Positions 34,861-43,408 of a stretch of DNA of 59,887 nucleotides are shown here, one piece after another. The position numbers and the translations under genes were made by a program. Position 1 is the stretch's first letter. Each line of letters starts with the position of its first letter. The notes beneath the pieces are model-generated. The model saw only the letters and a program-made list of their open reading frames with translations, ran no database searches and was not told the origin of the DNA. The stretch comes from CAYNST01 sp964641175 (GTDB lineage Bacteria; Pseudomonadota; Gammaproteobacteria; Pseudomonadales; Cellvibrionaceae), in assembly GCA_964641175.1 (NCBI GenBank), contig CAZXLJ010000005.1, positions 1 to 59,887 on the forward strand, in the 5' to 3' direction.

Positions 34861-34894
34861 ATCACGGTAACGCCACTCCTGACCTTACCGTGAT
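34861..34894. terminator. Convergent hairpin between the glycosyltransferase and lipoprotein genes
   Basis: ATCACGGTAA and TTACCGTGAT form a perfect 10-bp stem with a 14-nt loop. It lies between the ends of two convergent genes and could end both transcripts. There is no long T-run after it on either strand. Confidence 0.5.
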
Positions 34895-34903
34895 CGCTTT
34901 AGA

Positions 34904-35305
34904 TCAGATCTCAAGTCTCTCCAGGATTGACTCACAGGTCTCTGGAACTGGATCAACCGCTCCGGATATTTCAACCGACCAGGATCCGACTTCGGGCTCA
35001 ACCCAGTCATCCTCGTTTGTCAAATCCGGCGCGTCGGCCTGTTCTGTTTCCGGGGCGGATGTTGCTATTTCTTCGTGCGGCAGCTCGTCGACGTGCTCTA
35101 TAGCGGAAATCAGTTCATCAATAATATTGCCTGTGGCAGGCGGAATCGCTACCGGCTGCTGCGGTTCTTGACCGATATTCAAATTAGTCGAAATCCCGGC
35201 GGCCTCTGAAGCGGGCGCTGCAGATTGTTCGGAATTGCAGCCAGCGAGAGTCAAGACTGCAAGGAATGTAATGGTAATACGGCTTTTCACGGTAATATCC
35301 TGCAT
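34904..35305 (-). CDS. Small hypothetical lipoprotein
   Basis: 133 residues with a signal peptide and lipobox LTLAGC near residue 23. The mature part is acidic, rich in Pro, Ala, Glu and Asp, with no domain I recognise. Its composition suggests an unstructured outer-membrane or periplasmic tether. It stands alone, with a CRP-like site about 128 bp upstream of its start. Confidence 0.7.
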   Translation of the reverse strand: MQDITVKSRITITFLAVLTLAGCNSEQSAAPASEAAGISTNLNIGQEPQQPVAIPPATGNIIDELISAIEHVDELPHEEIATSAPETEQADAPDLTNEDDWVEPEVGSWSVEISGAVDPVPETCESILERLEI

Positions 35306-35911
35306 TGGTTACTTCTGTATTAAATATAGTTGCCGCTGCACCACTCTATTAGTCTTAAATGCCATAGCTAACAGCAAATCGACCGAGCCCCGATCAAGTA
35401 AAAAATGTGAAGGCGGTCTGCCGGTTTATTTTTGTGATGCGCATCACCAAAAAAGAGTGATTGGCATCAACCCGGAAAACGCTTTCATTATTCTATGGCA
35501 GAATTTGCAGGGAAAAATCGCGAAGAAGTCCGCTTTTGGAAGATTCGCAGTTCAGGAAAATGCCTGAAAGTGAACCCCGACACGCGAATTAAACTTAGTG
35601 AAAAAATTCCCGGACACAACCTCCACTTACAGAAGCATTTCAGGCATGCAGCGGCTGTCTGATGATATTGACGTCCCGGCAGCACATTTCATGATAGAAG
35701 CAATGAAACATACACAATCCAAAACCAGTGCGGGTTCCCGAATCGTTAAGCATGTCGTTAATTTCCACCGGGCCGCTTTCCCAATGGGCAGCTCCTGTGG
35801 CAAAATTGCCGCCCAACCGGGATACACCCATGTGACTGCCGGAAGTCAGCGGAGCAATTGCAGGTCGCCTCGCCATGGGGAATTTATTTGGTTCAAGGGA
35901 GAGATACTACT
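35306..35911. other. 606-bp divergent intergenic region
   Basis: It separates the lipoprotein gene (leftward) from the small secreted protein gene (rightward). It holds a CRP/Vfr-like palindrome at 35433-35448 and AT-rich runs. Short open frames on both strands have no family match and no ribosome binding sites, so none is called. Confidence 0.5.
35433..35448. promoter_or_regulatory. CRP/Vfr-like binding site
   Basis: TGTGA-TGCGCA-TCACC fits the CRP consensus TGTGA-N6-TCACA with one mismatch and lies in a longer palindrome, GTGATGCGCATCAC, flanked by T-runs on the left and A-runs on the right. It lies 128 bp before the lipoprotein start and 464 bp before the secreted protein start. This is a strong sequence match but no binding was tested. 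Confidence 0.6.
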
Positions 35912-36232
35912 TTGAAAACTTTTCTCATTTCCGTATTTGCCACGCTCACCGCTGTTTCCACCCAACTGCAGGCTCAGACTGATGAAGAACTCAGGGCCAT
36001 GCAGCAGAGCCTTAATAAAGAGGTGATGGAAAAGCCATTTTCGGTCGAAGACGAGGCCAAGATTGATGCCTTCATCAAGAGCGCGATGGCCAAGGATCTG
36101 AAACCCGAAACCACTCAAGCGCCGAAAGGCTGGAAACCCGGTTTTACATGTGCAGATATTTACAGCTACGGCTGGAACAGTTATCGCAACTGCCGCCATT
36201 ACCGCAGCTATTACGGCCAGTACTGGCAGTAG
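35912..36232 (+). CDS. Small secreted Tyr-rich protein, hypothetical
   Basis: 106 residues from a TTG start. A clean signal peptide (KTFLISVFATLTAVSTQLQAQ, split over the first 22 residues) ends in AQA-like cleavage. The mature part has two Cys residues and a C-terminal run of aromatic and Arg residues (YSYGWNSYRN, HYRSYYGQYW). AGGGAGAG lies 8 nt before the TTG, which decides the start. There is no match I recognise. It could form a disulfide-stabilised extracellular or periplasmic peptide. Confidence 0.65.
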   Translation: MKTFLISVFATLTAVSTQLQAQTDEELRAMQQSLNKEVMEKPFSVEDEAKIDAFIKSAMAKDLKPETTQAPKGWKPGFTCADIYSYGWNSYRNCRHYRSYYGQYWQ

Positions 36233-36258
36233 TTCTGAGTTTGGTGAGAATTTAAATT

Positions 36259-36273
36259 GCCGCTTTGTGCGGC
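36259..36273. terminator. Hairpin after the small secreted protein gene
   Basis: GCCGC and GCGGC form a 5-bp stem with a 5-nt loop, 26 bp after the stop. Without a T-run it is a weak candidate terminator. Confidence 0.3.
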
Positions 36274-36399
36274 GTGAACCGGTGAAGGGATTCCAGGTTA
36301 CCAATCGTCCGCTTCATCACCCTGCTGCTTTTCGAATGATTCATCGTCTACTCCAGGACGATGGCTGTTGTACCTATACCTCCGATAAAGGATGAAACC

Positions 36400-37167
36400 A
36401 TGAAAGCCCCAAGCATCAGCTCCACTGGCTGGAAAGCCGTACTGCTCACCGTCGCTCTATCAATATTTGGCGGCTGTTCGGCAACTCAGGTTGCGTTGAA
36501 CAAAAAGAATCTGGATGTGCAGACACGCACAAGCACGGCAGTATTCGTTGATCCGGTGGCGAAAGAACGACGCACTGTTTACGTGGACGTTAAAAGCGGT
36601 GTGATGGAATTCGATCGGCGGGCATTCAAACAGTTTGTCATTGAGCAGTTTGGCCTGAATGACAATGGCTACCGCGTAGTTGACAACCCTGAGTCGGCCC
36701 AGTTTTCCCTGGTGGCCTACGTGCTGAATCTCGAGAAAACCAGCCCGTCCGCAGCTGAAGCTGCCCTGGGTCAAGGTTATATGGGTGGCGCCGTGGTGGC
36801 CGGTGCTGCCGTGGGTGCGGTTGCCAATAACTCGTATCCGGTACGCGGTGCAGTCGCCGGCGGGATCGTCGGAGGTGCAGCCGAACTGATCAGTGGCGCT
36901 CTGGTGAAGGATGTCACTTACATGCTGGTATGCGACGTCCAGATTACAGAACGTACCTCCCACGGCGCCATCGTCCGAAAGGATGTCCAGTTGGACGCTA
37001 AAATCTCTGACTCCGGCTCTGCGCGCCAGACCGTTTCTGAAGTATCCAACAAGAAAGAATACCGTACTCGCATCGTGACCACGGCAAACAAGGCGAATCT
37101 GAAACTGGAACAGGCACAGGAGTTGATGTTTCAGAAAACCGCTTTCGCCATGTCCAGCTTCTTTTAA
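36400..37167 (+). CDS. TraT-family outer-membrane lipoprotein
   Basis: 255 residues; the signal peptide ends in a lipobox IFGGC, and the C-terminal body has the TraT hallmark, a glycine-rich amphipathic segment AVAGGIVGGAAELISGALVKD and an alternating GAAVGAVANNSYPVRG before it. TraT on plasmids gives surface exclusion and complement resistance; chromosomal homologues are of unknown role. ATG 36400 has AAAGGATG upstream. A hairpin follows the stop, shared with the convergent VWA gene. No conjugation genes are nearby. Confidence 0.88.
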   Translation: MKAPSISSTGWKAVLLTVALSIFGGCSATQVALNKKNLDVQTRTSTAVFVDPVAKERRTVYVDVKSGVMEFDRRAFKQFVIEQFGLNDNGYRVVDNPESAQFSLVAYVLNLEKTSPSAAEAALGQGYMGGAVVAGAAVGAVANNSYPVRGAVAGGIVGGAAELISGALVKDVTYMLVCDVQITERTSHGAIVRKDVQLDAKISDSGSARQTVSEVSNKKEYRTRIVTTANKANLKLEQAQELMFQKTAFAMSSFF

Positions 37168-37173
37168 TGAACT

Positions 37174-37207
37174 CCGGCATCTGCGGGCTGAAACCTCGCA
37201 GATCCGG
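37174..37207. terminator. Hairpin between convergent traT-like and VWA genes
   Basis: CCGG(C)ATCTGCG and CGCAGATCCGG form an 11-bp stem with one bulge and an 11-nt loop. It lies 7 bp after the TraT-like stop and 86 bp from the VWA stop. Confidence 0.5.
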
Positions 37208-37292
37208 GGCGTGATCGGCTGGATTTGACTCGAAAGGCCGAATTTACTGCGGTAAAAAACCTTTCTGAGGCAAATCCAGCTAAAACGCCTGC

Positions 37293-39638
37293 TCAACTTC
37301 TCTTCAAGCCCGTCAGCGGATCAATATCGTCCGGTACGCGGTTTTGGGCGTCATTGTCATTGTCGTCAGGCTCTCCGTCCAGTTCATCAATGAGATGGGA
37401 AATGGCATCATCCAGCTCATCGTCCTCCAGATCGAGCCCCTGGGCTTTCAGCATCTGCGCGGCAAAATCTTCCTTCTCTCCCGCCGAAGCGTCACCCGTC
37501 GCCCAGGCGACGATATCGCTTTCGATGTCATCCATCTCGAAGTCATTATCAGCGGGAATTGCTGACACTTCGTCTTGATCTGCGGAGTCCGGCGGGAGGT
37601 CCATGGCCAACGGATCTGGTTCGGGAGCCGGCTTGGCAGGTTCACTCGTCATTGCTTCCATGCTCGGCTCAGCCTCTGCAGCTGCGGCTTCTTCCATATC
37701 AAACTCGTCCAGCCTCGGCTCGAAGTCCCAATCCATTTTCATGGGATCGGAACCGATCTTCGCAGCGGATTCATCGTGAGCCGGTGATTCGGTAACTTCT
37801 GGAGAATCCTTAGCGGGTGGACTGTCCTTACGGCGTTTGATAAACAGATAACTCGTGCCCAGGATGATTCCACTGCCAGCGATAATCATAACTACCCATA
37901 ACCAGTCTCGAAGCCCTTCCTCATCCGGCGCCGACGGCTCCGGTTCCGTCTCTGCTATTTCCGGCTGCGCTGGCGGTGCCGCGACTTCCGGGGGAGGCGG
38001 ATCGAGGGGCGACTTTTCTTCGTCGGGCACGGCGAATAGCCTCTCGGAATTGAGCCCAAGCACCTGAGGACCGAGATCATGCTGAAAGGCTTCGCCCGAT
38101 GCGTCCTGCCCGGTGACTTTCGCCGTTAGCAGGTGATCACCGCTGGCAGTCGGGGTTATTGCAGCTCGCCAGAATCCTTGCGGGTCCCATTGCAGAGGCC
38201 GTATCAGTTTACGTCTGTCCGGCCCCATGACGGATGCCACTACCTGAATCCGTTCATGCGCGAAGTCTGCTAGATAAGGAACGACCCTGAGCTGAAATCC
38301 GGTCTGACCTTGAGAGTCCGTGAACTCGCTGGATTCAAGACCGAAAGGGGGGCTTACCTGCAACGGGTGCGAAATGCGTCGCTGAAACGTTTGCCCGCTG
38401 GCTTCCAGGTCGAGGCGATAATCCCCGGCGACTTCAAAAGGTGGCAGACGGATGGAAAATATGCCCCGCTCTGGAATTGGGCCTGCGGGCAGCTCGACTT
38501 GCCAGACCGGCATATCGGCGGCGCCATCTACACGCCGGCTCACAGTCGCCCGCATGGACAGAAGCGCCAGAAATTTCGGGTCGGTGATCACTGTACCGCC
38601 TTCTGTGACCACAAATTCCGCGGTAAGAACCGTACCCTGCAAGACATTGATCGGCAGCGGGCGCAGTCGCAAACCGAGATTGCTGATCACCGTGACGCGG
38701 CTTTCCGGGGCGATATCCGCCAGAATTCTCCACTCGCCTTCCAGCGGTTGCTTCACTGTCATCAAGTCGTATCGTTCTGTCTGATACCACCGAACATCCG
38801 CGTCTTTTTTGTCCGCCAGATAAATTGTTCCGTCGGGACTCACCAGCTGTGTGGATTTTTCAGACGAGCGACGAAAGATCAGTGCAGTCAGTTCTTCCAC
38901 GGAAGAATCCACTAACACCGTATTACCGACGTCGATAGGCAGTTGATCGGCCGGCGCCGATGCATCGAATGCCTTTATAAACGCCATCATCAGTGCATCT
39001 GCACTGTCCACCACCGTATGGGACCCATCGGTAGCCAGCGCCAGCTTTTTCATCAGGCCGGCATCTGCATTGTCGGACAGCGCGATTGTGTGCAGCGTCA
39101 TGCCCCTGGCCTGGATCCGTGCCAGAACGTCATTGAGTATCCGCCCTCTTTCTTCTTGATTTCTGTCCGGGTCCCGGTCGATATCGACCATGCCGTCAGT
39201 GAGCAGAATGACGTGCGCGGAGTCTGCATTGCGGGGCGAAGGGACGCCGATGGCACTTTCCAGAGCACCGCCGATATTGGTAAACAGTCCCGTCGCGTTG
39301 ATCATTTCGGCTTGCCGGCGGGCCTGGTCGCGCCATTGTTCGTCCACTTTTTTAAATGGCACCAGCATGTTGACCTGTCGTCCAAACGTCCAGATACCGG
39401 CGTGACTGCCATCTGGCAGGATTCTGATCAGAAGGTCCACAGCCGGTTTACGCAAGTTCACCGGATCATTGCGTTTCATGCTGCCGGAAATATCAATGAT
39501 CAGGCGGATATCGGCATCTTTCTGCAGTGGCAGAAGTTCCGGGGCTTCTTGCGAAAATGCAGGCAACGACAGGAGTAGCGCCAAGATTGGCATTGCGCCG
39601 CGCGCGGCTCTCCAGATCGATCGTTGTATGAGATTCAT
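37293..39638 (-). CDS. von Willebrand factor A domain membrane protein (TIGR03503-like)
   Basis: 781 residues: signal peptide (MPILALLLSLPAFS), a VWA domain with MIDAS motif DISGSMK near residue 50, a second periplasmic region, one transmembrane helix (WLWVVMIIAGSGIILGTSYLF near 600) and a long acidic cytoplasmic tail rich in Glu, Asp, Pro and Ala. It resembles the TIGR03503 family of marine gammaproteobacteria, function unknown. VWA domains bind metal-dependent protein partners. The gene is alone, convergent with the TraT-like gene and 208 bp from the next gene. Confidence 0.78.
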   Translation of the reverse strand: MNLIQRSIWRAARGAMPILALLLSLPAFSQEAPELLPLQKDADIRLIIDISGSMKRNDPVNLRKPAVDLLIRILPDGSHAGIWTFGRQVNMLVPFKKVDEQWRDQARRQAEMINATGLFTNIGGALESAIGVPSPRNADSAHVILLTDGMVDIDRDPDRNQEERGRILNDVLARIQARGMTLHTIALSDNADAGLMKKLALATDGSHTVVDSADALMMAFIKAFDASAPADQLPIDVGNTVLVDSSVEELTALIFRRSSEKSTQLVSPDGTIYLADKKDADVRWYQTERYDLMTVKQPLEGEWRILADIAPESRVTVISNLGLRLRPLPINVLQGTVLTAEFVVTEGGTVITDPKFLALLSMRATVSRRVDGAADMPVWQVELPAGPIPERGIFSIRLPPFEVAGDYRLDLEASGQTFQRRISHPLQVSPPFGLESSEFTDSQGQTGFQLRVVPYLADFAHERIQVVASVMGPDRRKLIRPLQWDPQGFWRAAITPTASGDHLLTAKVTGQDASGEAFQHDLGPQVLGLNSERLFAVPDEEKSPLDPPPPEVAAPPAQPEIAETEPEPSAPDEEGLRDWLWVVMIIAGSGIILGTSYLFIKRRKDSPPAKDSPEVTESPAHDESAAKIGSDPMKMDWDFEPRLDEFDMEEAAAAEAEPSMEAMTSEPAKPAPEPDPLAMDLPPDSADQDEVSAIPADNDFEMDDIESDIVAWATGDASAGEKEDFAAQMLKAQGLDLEDDELDDAISHLIDELDGEPDDNDNDAQNRVPDDIDPLTGLKRS

Positions 39639-39846
39639 TGCGGCGGTGATGGCTCTCAGACGTTGACGTTATGATTGGCCGCCTGCATACAAAACTTGAT
39701 GCGTTAACAATGGTGGCGACGAACGCTATGTCTTCTATTTATAGCAGTCTGAGAGCATTAGTGGAGCTGAAGCGGGTTTCGCCGCAAAATCCGAGGTAGA
39801 AATCCCCGGTAAACCGTGGGTCTACCGGACAGGATCAATGGAATTT

Positions 39847-40203
39847 TTAACCCGGTTCCTGAACCCGGGATTTCCCGAAAGCCTGCATTGCGAAAGCAAT
39901 ACCGATACTCAAGATGGCAACTACGGTGAGCGCGGACAGCAGCGGTGCACCAGCGCGCCAGAAGCTGCTGTCACCTCCCACAACACCTTCGAAAGCGGCG
40001 ATCAGCCAGGCGGGCGCCAAATAATCCATGTCTGAAGAGGCATACCATGGGACCAAAAAGAAGGTTACCCCGAGCGCCCGCAAAAGCGTACGCACCAGCC
40101 CGTGGCGTATGCCGGCTGTCAAATACCACCAGCAGCCCATAATCAGGCAGACGCCGAGTAAATAAAAAAGCCAACCGTAGAGATATTCTGATTGCGTGTA
40201 CAT
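39847..40203 (-). CDS. Hypothetical multi-pass membrane protein
   Basis: 118 residues with three or four hydrophobic helices (LFYLLGVCLIMGCWWYL, LLRALGVTFFLVPWY, and a C-terminal segment). No family is recognised. It is encoded just upstream in the same direction as slyX reads, but a 36-bp gap lies between slyX end and its start on the minus strand, and the order suggests slyX is upstream. The function is unknown. Confidence 0.6.
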   Translation of the reverse strand: MYTQSEYLYGWLFYLLGVCLIMGCWWYLTAGIRHGLVRTLLRALGVTFFLVPWYASSDMDYLAPAWLIAAFEGVVGGDSSFWRAGAPLLSALTVVAILSIGIAFAMQAFGKSRVQEPG

Positions 40204-40239
40204 AGATTAGTCCAGGCATGAAAATCCGGCCGAAGCCGG

Positions 40240-40461
40240 TCAATAGTGCGGCGGTCGCTCATCCAGCGGCGGACTGGCCAACGCTTCGATTTGTTCGCGC
40301 AATTCCAGATTTTTCTGCAGCACGTCTTTGCAGAGGACTCGCAAACGTTCCAGCTCTCCGCCCTGACGAATCAGCTCCAGGCTCAAGTCCTGGATCGCAT
40401 CTTCCTGGAAGGCAACCCGACTTTGCAAATCTTCGGCGACAACTTGCCAGGATTCAATCAT
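40240..40461 (-). CDS. slyX: SlyX family protein
   Basis: 73 residues, almost all predicted coiled coil (LQSRVAFQEDAIQDLSLEL), ending in the PPHY of SlyX. The function is not known. The start is ATG 40461 (MIESWQ). In an extended frame a TTG seven codons upstream is possible. It is followed on the same strand by the hypothetical membrane protein. Confidence 0.85.
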   Translation of the reverse strand: MIESWQVVAEDLQSRVAFQEDAIQDLSLELIRQGGELERLRVLCKDVLQKNLELREQIEALASPPLDERPPHY

Positions 40462-40523
40462 GGCCTTCGGTTTCCACTGCAATTACCGATCGATTTACTA
40501 AAAACGTCATATGACTGCAACCT

Positions 40524-40985
40524 TTATTCATGGACCCACTGCACGATGCGCTCTTCCCAGTCGTCCTCGTGAACATGCTCCTCGCTCACGACCCGCCCGA
40601 CGACGGACCAACCCTCCCGAATTGTGGAACGGCTGTCGCCCGTAACAAGCGGATGCCAATCCGGCAAATCACGCTCTTCAAATATACGCCGGTAACCACA
40701 TGTGTCCGGCAGCCACTCACTCTCTTCCACGGTGTCGGGTGTCAACCGGCTGCACAGAGGTACATTGGTCTGCCGGTTATTGTAGTCACGGCAGCGCGCA
40801 GTGGACAGATCGAGATAGCGGCAGGCAATGTCGGTGTGGTAAAGGCGCTCATCATCCTCGTTAAGCAGCTTGACCAGGCAACACTTTCCACAGCCATCGC
40901 ACAGGCTTTCCCATTGCTCCGGACTCATTTCGTTCAGGCGCAAGGTTTTCCAGAAGGGCGGCGCTGCTTTCAGGGAAATGTTCAT
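40524..40985 (-). CDS. ycgN: YcgN family cysteine cluster protein
   Basis: 153 residues. The N-terminal CDGCGKCC, followed by other Cys residues (CRYLDL, CRDYNN, CSRLTP), fits the UPF0260 family with a metal-binding cluster. No enzymatic role is known. It lies 10 bp after ycgL, in the usual ycgL-ycgN pair. The start is ATG 40985 (MNISLK), as a longer start has no family support. Confidence 0.9.
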   Translation of the reverse strand: MNISLKAAPPFWKTLRLNEMSPEQWESLCDGCGKCCLVKLLNEDDERLYHTDIACRYLDLSTARCRDYNNRQTNVPLCSRLTPDTVEESEWLPDTCGYRRIFEERDLPDWHPLVTGDSRSTIREGWSVVGRVVSEEHVHEDDWEERIVQWVHE

Positions 40986-40995
40986 TATCCGGTTA

Positions 40996-41283
40996 TCAAA
41001 ACAGTTTGCTGTTACGTTGGGCCATGGCGGCCATGTCACCCCCATGCATTGGCGGCACCTGCAGGTAGTAACCCTCCTCCCGCAGGGAATCAAGCACCTT
41101 GTTCACGTCCGCTCGTGCGAGCTTGCGCTCGGACGTAAGTGTAAGCGTCATTGCCAGTACGGCGCTTCCAAAGACCTGTTGCAACTCGGGCGGTACTTTT
41201 GTCAGCCCGGCGCCCTGTTCCACGAACAGATACAGGTCCTCTTTCTTCGAGCTGCGGTATACATCGCTGATAATTTCTCTCAT
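40996..41283 (-). CDS. ycgL: YcgL domain-containing protein
   Basis: 95 residues, YcgL fold, with the conserved YRSSKKEDLYLFV and the C-terminal QVPPMHGG. Function unknown. The ATG overlaps the rnd stop by 4 bp (ATGA), so the two are coupled. It is the small protein that often follows rnd. Confidence 0.9.
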   Translation of the reverse strand: MREIISDVYRSSKKEDLYLFVEQGAGLTKVPPELQQVFGSAVLAMTLTLTSERKLARADVNKVLDSLREEGYYLQVPPMHGGDMAAMAQRNSKLF

Positions 41284-42407
41284 AAAACGTCCTGCAAAGC
41301 GCGTGTAATTGCCTCGGCCCGCCATGCAGCCATTGAAGGTGGAAGTAAAAGATCCCCGCTGGCGCCTTTGCCGATGGCCCTCGCCATATATTCATAATCA
41401 CTGCGTTTCGCAATCAGTTCTGGCGCTATTCCGCTTTGCTCGGCCACCCGGGCAATTTGCTCACGCAATTTTTTAACAATGGCGCGCTGTTGACTGTCGA
41501 GGGGCGGCGGTATCTGACTGTCGGGCAGGGAATCTTCTTCAACCGCGCGGGCCTCGTCCAGAATGGCGATGATCTGCTCCCCGAATCGGCGGATGGTACT
41601 TGCATGAATATCTTCAATACCATGGAGCTGACTGGTGTTGGCCGGCATCCGACCTGCCAGGTCATAAAGTGCGCTGTCACTCAGGACACGCCCTCGCGGG
41701 ATGTCACGGCTGCGCGCTTCGGATTCACGCCACCTGGCAAGGCCCTGCAAGGCAACCACAGCGCGACCTTTCAGTTTCCAGCCGCCTTTCAATCTTTCAG
41801 ATGCCTTATCCGGATGGCGCATCTCGTGAAACCGCTGCGTCATTACACGGTACTCATGATCCAGCCAGGCGAGACGGTCCAGCTCCCCGAGTCTGGTAAG
41901 TAGCTGCCCGGCCAGGACAAACAGGAATTCAACATCCAGCGCAGCATAGGTTTCCTGGGCTGGCGTCAACGGCCGCTGCAACCAGTCAGAGCGCGTCTCG
42001 CCTTTTGGAAGGCTGACCCCGAGGAGCTTTTCTACCAGATTGGCGTAGCCCACCGAAAACCCGTAGCCACAAAGGGCAGCGGCTATCTGAGTGTCGATCA
42101 CCTTGCCTGGCAGCTCACCTGTCAAGTGATGAAAAACCTCCAGATCCTCGGAACACGAATGCATCACTTTGATCACCGCTTCACTTCGCAGGACTTCGAT
42201 GAAGGCCGAGAGGTCTTTCAGCTGCAGTGGATCCAGCAAATATGACCCGGCACCGTCATGAACCTGGATCAGTGCAGGTATCGGAAAAAATGTGTCGGTC
42301 CGCATGAATTCGGTATCGACAGCAAGCAGGGGCACAGATTTCCAGAGGGCACACTGCGCCTCCAGGGCGGATTCAGTCTGAATCCAGTGGATCGGCTTTA
42401 ATAACAT
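41280..42407 (-). CDS. rnd: Ribonuclease D
   Basis: 375 residues: a DEDD exonuclease domain with Asp31 and Glu33 in LAVDTEFMRTD, and HRDC domains in the C-terminal half (a possible one near LKGGWKLKGRAVVALQGL and a second near 300). It trims tRNA and other RNA 3' ends. It follows recR directly; the recR stop at 42408 abuts its start at 42407. Normal length for the family. Confidence 0.95.
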   Translation of the reverse strand: MLLKPIHWIQTESALEAQCALWKSVPLLAVDTEFMRTDTFFPIPALIQVHDGAGSYLLDPLQLKDLSAFIEVLRSEAVIKVMHSCSEDLEVFHHLTGELPGKVIDTQIAAALCGYGFSVGYANLVEKLLGVSLPKGETRSDWLQRPLTPAQETYAALDVEFLFVLAGQLLTRLGELDRLAWLDHEYRVMTQRFHEMRHPDKASERLKGGWKLKGRAVVALQGLARWRESEARSRDIPRGRVLSDSALYDLAGRMPANTSQLHGIEDIHASTIRRFGEQIIAILDEARAVEEDSLPDSQIPPPLDSQQRAIVKKLREQIARVAEQSGIAPELIAKRSDYEYMARAIGKGASGDLLLPPSMAAWRAEAITRALQDVL

Positions 42408-42998
42408 CTAAATTTCCCGTCGACTGGCCAGCGCGTGTGCGAGTGTGTTGCCATCAATGTATTCAAGTTCTCCCCCCATGGGGACCCCATGCGCGATACG
42501 ACTCGCCGGAATTCCAAGTTCCCGCGCCCGTTCCGCCAGATAATGGGCGGTAGCCTCGCCTTCCATGGTGGAACCTGTCGCAACAATCATCTCTTTCACA
42601 CCGCGCTGCAACCTTTCCCTTAACGCTGTCATACCGAGTTCGGCAGGACCTATGCCATCAATAGGAGACAAATGACCATGGAGCACGAAATAGAGGCCAT
42701 TGAAGGATCCCGCCTGCTCCAGCGCCATCACATCTGCCGGATTTTCGACCACGCATAACATCTCGGGCTCGCGTCGTGGATTTGCACAGATCCGGCACAG
42801 CGGCTGCTCGGTTAATGTTCGGCACTGCTGACAGCGGGACACTCGGGCCACGGCCTGCTGGAGCGCCTGAGCAAGCGTCGAGGCACCCGGGCGATTGCGT
42901 TCCAGTAAATGGAACGCCATCCGCTGGGCGCTTTTGGGCCCGACGCCGGGTAATACCCGCAGCGCGGCAATCAGTTCGTCAATAAGAGGGCTGAACAC
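42408..42998 (-). CDS. recR: Recombination mediator protein RecR
   Basis: 196 residues: helix-hairpin-helix (VLPGVGPKSAQRMA), zinc finger (CQQC, then CRIC) and Toprim domain (LCVVENPADVMALE). It acts with RecF and RecO in gap repair. It follows ybaB with 9 bp between them, as in many bacteria. Confidence 0.96.
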   Translation of the reverse strand: MFSPLIDELIAALRVLPGVGPKSAQRMAFHLLERNRPGASTLAQALQQAVARVSRCQQCRTLTEQPLCRICANPRREPEMLCVVENPADVMALEQAGSFNGLYFVLHGHLSPIDGIGPAELGMTALRERLQRGVKEMIVATGSTMEGEATAHYLAERARELGIPASRIAHGVPMGGELEYIDGNTLAHALASRREI

Positions 42999-43007
42999 GT
43001 ATTCGCC

Positions 43008-43328
43008 TCAAAACGGCATCTTGAAGCCTGGAGGAATACCCAGGCCTCCCGCCAGATTTTTCATTTTTTCGTTCTTGGCTTCTTCCACGCGGCGAACCGC
43101 ATCATTGACGGCGGCGGCCAGCAGGTCTTCCAGCATTTCCCGATCTTCACTCATCAGACTCTGGTCAATCTGTACACGGCGCACGTCATTGCGTCCGGTC
43201 ATGGACACCGTGACCAGACCGGCTCCGGACTGGCCCTGGACTTCGATATTGGCCAGCTCTTCCTGCATTTGCTGCATTTTTCCCTGCATCTCCTGCACCT
43301 GCTTCATTACATCGCCCATGTTGAACAT
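43008..43328 (-). CDS. ybaB: YbaB/EbfC family nucleoid-associated protein
   Basis: 106 residues, YbaB fold, with MKQVQEMQGKMQQMQEELANIEV and GLGIPPGFKMPF at the C-terminus. It binds DNA as a dimer. I chose ATG 43328 (MFNMGDV) by family alignment; an earlier in-frame ATG would add 20 residues with no family support. It lies between dnaX and recR. Confidence 0.93.
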   Translation of the reverse strand: MFNMGDVMKQVQEMQGKMQQMQEELANIEVQGQSGAGLVTVSMTGRNDVRRVQIDQSLMSEDREMLEDLLAAAVNDAVRRVEEAKNEKMKNLAGGLGIPPGFKMPF

Positions 43329-43408
43329 TGGCCCTACCCTCGCTGTTATGCTGTCGTGTTTTTCTTCGCTGGCATCTGGTTGTGACATCCTGTCTTTCCG
43401 CCAGTTTT

